From positions 1-52,076 of the forward strand of contig JAGXFV010000021.1 in NCBI GenBank assembly GCA_024637095.1: a stretch of 52,076 bases of DNA, in the 5' to 3' direction. Position 1 is the first letter of the stretch; every line of letters begins with the position of its first letter. A model generated the notes under the pieces. That model was not told where the DNA came from. It saw only the letters and a list, made by a program, of their open reading frames with translations, and did no database searches. Positions 50,559-52,076 of this stretch are shown here, one piece after another. Origin of the DNA: Actinomycetes bacterium (GTDB taxonomy: Bacteria; Actinomycetota; Thermoleophilia; RBG-16-64-13). The translations under genes were made by a program, and so were the position numbers.

Positions 50559-51107
50559 CTACCCCTCCGCCTCGAATTCAGGCCGCACGCACGCCTTCGC
50601 CGAAGTCACCGAGCGGCCGGCGACGGTAGCCAGGCGCCGGCCCAGCCGCAACCGGCGAATCCGGCCCATCAAGGCCAGGAGGCGCGGTTCGTCCCCTTCG
50701 GCAAAGACCAGATAGCGCCGCAGCAGATAGTTCCAGCCGAAGAGACCAACCATCAAAGCGCCCTTCGCGACGAACGGCGAAAAGCCCGCACCCTCGACGA
50801 AGGCGATCATGCCCGCGATGCTCAGGCCCAGGCTGATCAGATTGACTGTGTAGACCAGAAGCAGCTCGACCGAGCGGTCGAAGGGCCGCGCCGCAAACAC
50901 GAAGCGGACCGAAAGCCGGTAGTTCACGTAAGTGCCGACCGCCAGGGAGATGACCGTGCCGACCACGTAGTGCAGGCCAAAAAACTGCAGGATGACAGCG
51001 AAGAGCGCCCAATCCACAACGGTGGCGACCCCGGCCACCGTCAGGTACCTGAAGCCCTGAACGAAAAGGCCGTTGCCGTATCGGGTCCGCTCTATCAACT
51101 CGGTCAC
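50559..51107 (-). CDS. GtrA-family membrane protein
   Basis: A 182-residue protein with four membrane helices and the GtrA pattern: FRYLTVAGVATVVDWALFAVIL, VGTVISLAVGTYVNYRLSVRFVF and GLFGWNYLLRRYLVF. GtrA proteins help flip undecaprenyl-linked sugars for glycosylation of envelope polymers. A basic 45-residue cytoplasmic tail follows helix 4. It lies 16 bases after the glucosaminidase gene in the same direction, so the two may share a transcript. Confidence 0.88.
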   Translation of the reverse strand: MTELIERTRYGNGLFVQGFRYLTVAGVATVVDWALFAVILQFFGLHYVVGTVISLAVGTYVNYRLSVRFVFAARPFDRSVELLLVYTVNLISLGLSIAGMIAFVEGAGFSPFVAKGALMVGLFGWNYLLRRYLVFAEGDEPRLLALMGRIRRLRLGRRLATVAGRSVTSAKACVRPEFEAEG

Positions 51108-51123
51108 TCTGTCCTGGTCCTCT

Positions 51124-52076
51124 CTACCAACCCCGGGTCGTGGGGATCCTCAGCGCGTACTTGAGCACCATTCCCCCATAGTCAAGGCTAGGTGCCCATT
51201 TACCGCCCAGCTCCCATACGGTGCGCACATTACCCTTATGCGGAAGCCCATCGGTCACGAAATGCCGCGGGTCCCCAGGCACTGTGACGACCACGCCTCC
51301 GGGCACCTGTCGGCAGCCCTCCGCCTCCATATGGTCCGGGAAAACATACCAGGCCAGGTGGGCCAAATGCGCGATCACGCCCAGCTCGGCCGTCTGAAAG
51401 GCGTTGCCGGGTATGCCGCCGGTGGCCCCGATGCCCGCAAAGTTGTTCTGCTCAGGGAGCACATCTCCTCCGTACTCCCCGTATCCGGTCTCGTGCACCA
51501 TCTGAGCCCAAGCCACGTCCGCCCGCACACCGAACTCCCGGGCGTAATAGACGTAGAGTTTGGACAGGTCGGTCAGCGGCACGGTGAACTTCTCGCTGGT
51601 GCGCCCCGCGTCCCGGAACAACCGGATCAGGTCCGCGGAAGTGCCCAGAAAGCGCCCGGTCATGCCCTCGGGGTCGGTCCCCATCAGGTTGTAGAGCAAG
51701 GCGGCCGCCTCACCCCGAGTGGCCGAACGCCAGGGCCCGCCTGTCCCCACCAGCCGCAACTCCCGAAGCAGCCCATTGTACTGAGCGATACGGGCGGGTT
51801 CGGCATGCGCCAAGCTGAAGTCGCCCCAAGTCCCCTCATAGCTCGACGGCGGCGTGGCCAAGGGCTCCCCCGCCGCGCGCGTGGCCATGGTGATCGCCTG
51901 GCTAATGCGAACGGGGCTATAGGGAGAGAACTTCCCGGGCGAGGTTCCCTTGGTGATGCCCTCGCGGGCCGCCGCGGCCACGAAATTGTCAGGAAAGAGT
52001 GAGTCAGGGCCCGAGATGACCACGTCGGCAAAGGGACTTACGTCCGCCTCCGTCACCGGCAGACGCATTGAGCGAA
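51124..52076 (-). CDS. SLH-domain protein with C-terminal glucosaminidase domain (5' end beyond window)
   Basis: The visible part has S-layer homology repeats: SPFADVVISGPDSLFPDNF with AREGITKGTSPGKFSPYSPV, and a second unit near GGPWRSATRGEAAALLYNLMG. From about 51700 leftward comes a LytG/glucosaminidase-like domain with AWAQMVHETGYGEYGG (catalytic Glu) and EQNNFAGIGATGG. It would bind the cell wall by SLH domains and cut glycan strands. The frame is open to the window edge and the first repeat is incomplete, so the true start is probably outside. An ATG at 52068 is not trusted. Confidence 0.82.
   Translation of the reverse strand, partial: RSMRLPVTEADVSPFADVVISGPDSLFPDNFVAAAAREGITKGTSPGKFSPYSPVRISQAITMATRAAGEPLATPPSSYEGTWGDFSLAHAEPARIAQYNGLLRELRLVGTGGPWRSATRGEAAALLYNLMGTDPEGMTGRFLGTSADLIRLFRDAGRTSEKFTVPLTDLSKLYVYYAREFGVRADVAWAQMVHETGYGEYGGDVLPEQNNFAGIGATGGIPGNAFQTAELGVIAHLAHLAWYVFPDHMEAEGCRQVPGGVVVTVPGDPRHFVTDGLPHKGNVRTVWELGGKWAPSLDYGGMVLKYALRIPTTRGW

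Overview
This is GC-rich, densely packed bacterial chromosome. Start codons of neighbouring genes often overlap the preceding stop, GTG and TTG starts are common, and several promoters have a TANNNT -10 box only 6-7 bases before the start codon, as in leaderless genes of Actinobacteria. An iron box of DtxR/IdeR type and a nickel (Nur-type) box point the same way. Rubrerythrin, a diiron flavoprotein, an iron-sulfur flavoprotein and selenocysteine use suggest an anaerobic or microaerophilic, deep-branching actinobacterial lineage. That placement is inference; no rRNA or tRNA gene is present to confirm it.

Layout. 1-7108: a respiratory complex I locus split around a divergent promoter region. 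Membrane-arm genes nuoA-H-J-K-L run left and peripheral-arm genes nuoB-C-D-I run right. nuoE, nuoF and nuoG are absent here, and nuoI carries a whole GltD-like FAD/NAD(P)H module inserted inside it. 7172-7961: an anti-sigma antagonist and anti-sigma kinase pair. 7996-13536 (minus): selD, an MFS exporter, an ABC-2 permease and a fused two-domain ABC ATPase. selD has an in-frame TGA (selenocysteine) followed by a hairpin, so its true start lies upstream of the longest uninterrupted frame. 13652-17436 (plus): a Fur-family regulator behind a Nur-like box, a NikMN/CbiM-CbiQ-CbiO nickel/cobalt ECF transporter and a GyrI-like protein. 17402-20166 (minus): PspC protein, two related Cys-rich zinc-ribbon proteins, an iron-sulfur flavoprotein and a pyridine-nucleotide oxidoreductase. 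20330-21058: an ArsR-like regulator with conserved cysteines.

21090-25369 (minus): a possible five-gene redox operon of a GNAT-rhodanese selenoprotein (second in-frame TGA plus hairpin), a glutaredoxin, a methyltransferase, rubrerythrin and an A-type flavoprotein. 25654-29459: DraG-like hydrolase, M23 peptidase and MATE exporter. 29473-40845 (minus): a FAH-family enzyme, dnaE, then hisZ-hisG-hisD-hisB-hisH-hisA-hisF and an LppM-like lipoprotein, all in one direction. 40968-43294 (minus): feoA-feoB and a 41-residue Cys-rich protein under an IdeR-like box. 43504-48890 (minus): leuC-leuD-leuB-ilvE-cimA for leucine and isoleucine, closed by an intrinsic terminator. 49073-52076: a lipoprotein hydrolase, a GtrA protein and an SLH/glucosaminidase protein cut by the window edge.

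The strongest signals are the NuoI-GltD chimera in a complex I locus without its usual NADH module, and two selenocysteine genes, each with a hairpin whose apical G lies about 21-22 nt after the UGA. No gene-free stretch exceeds 300 bases. I saw no rRNA, tRNA, CRISPR array, insertion sequence or prophage.
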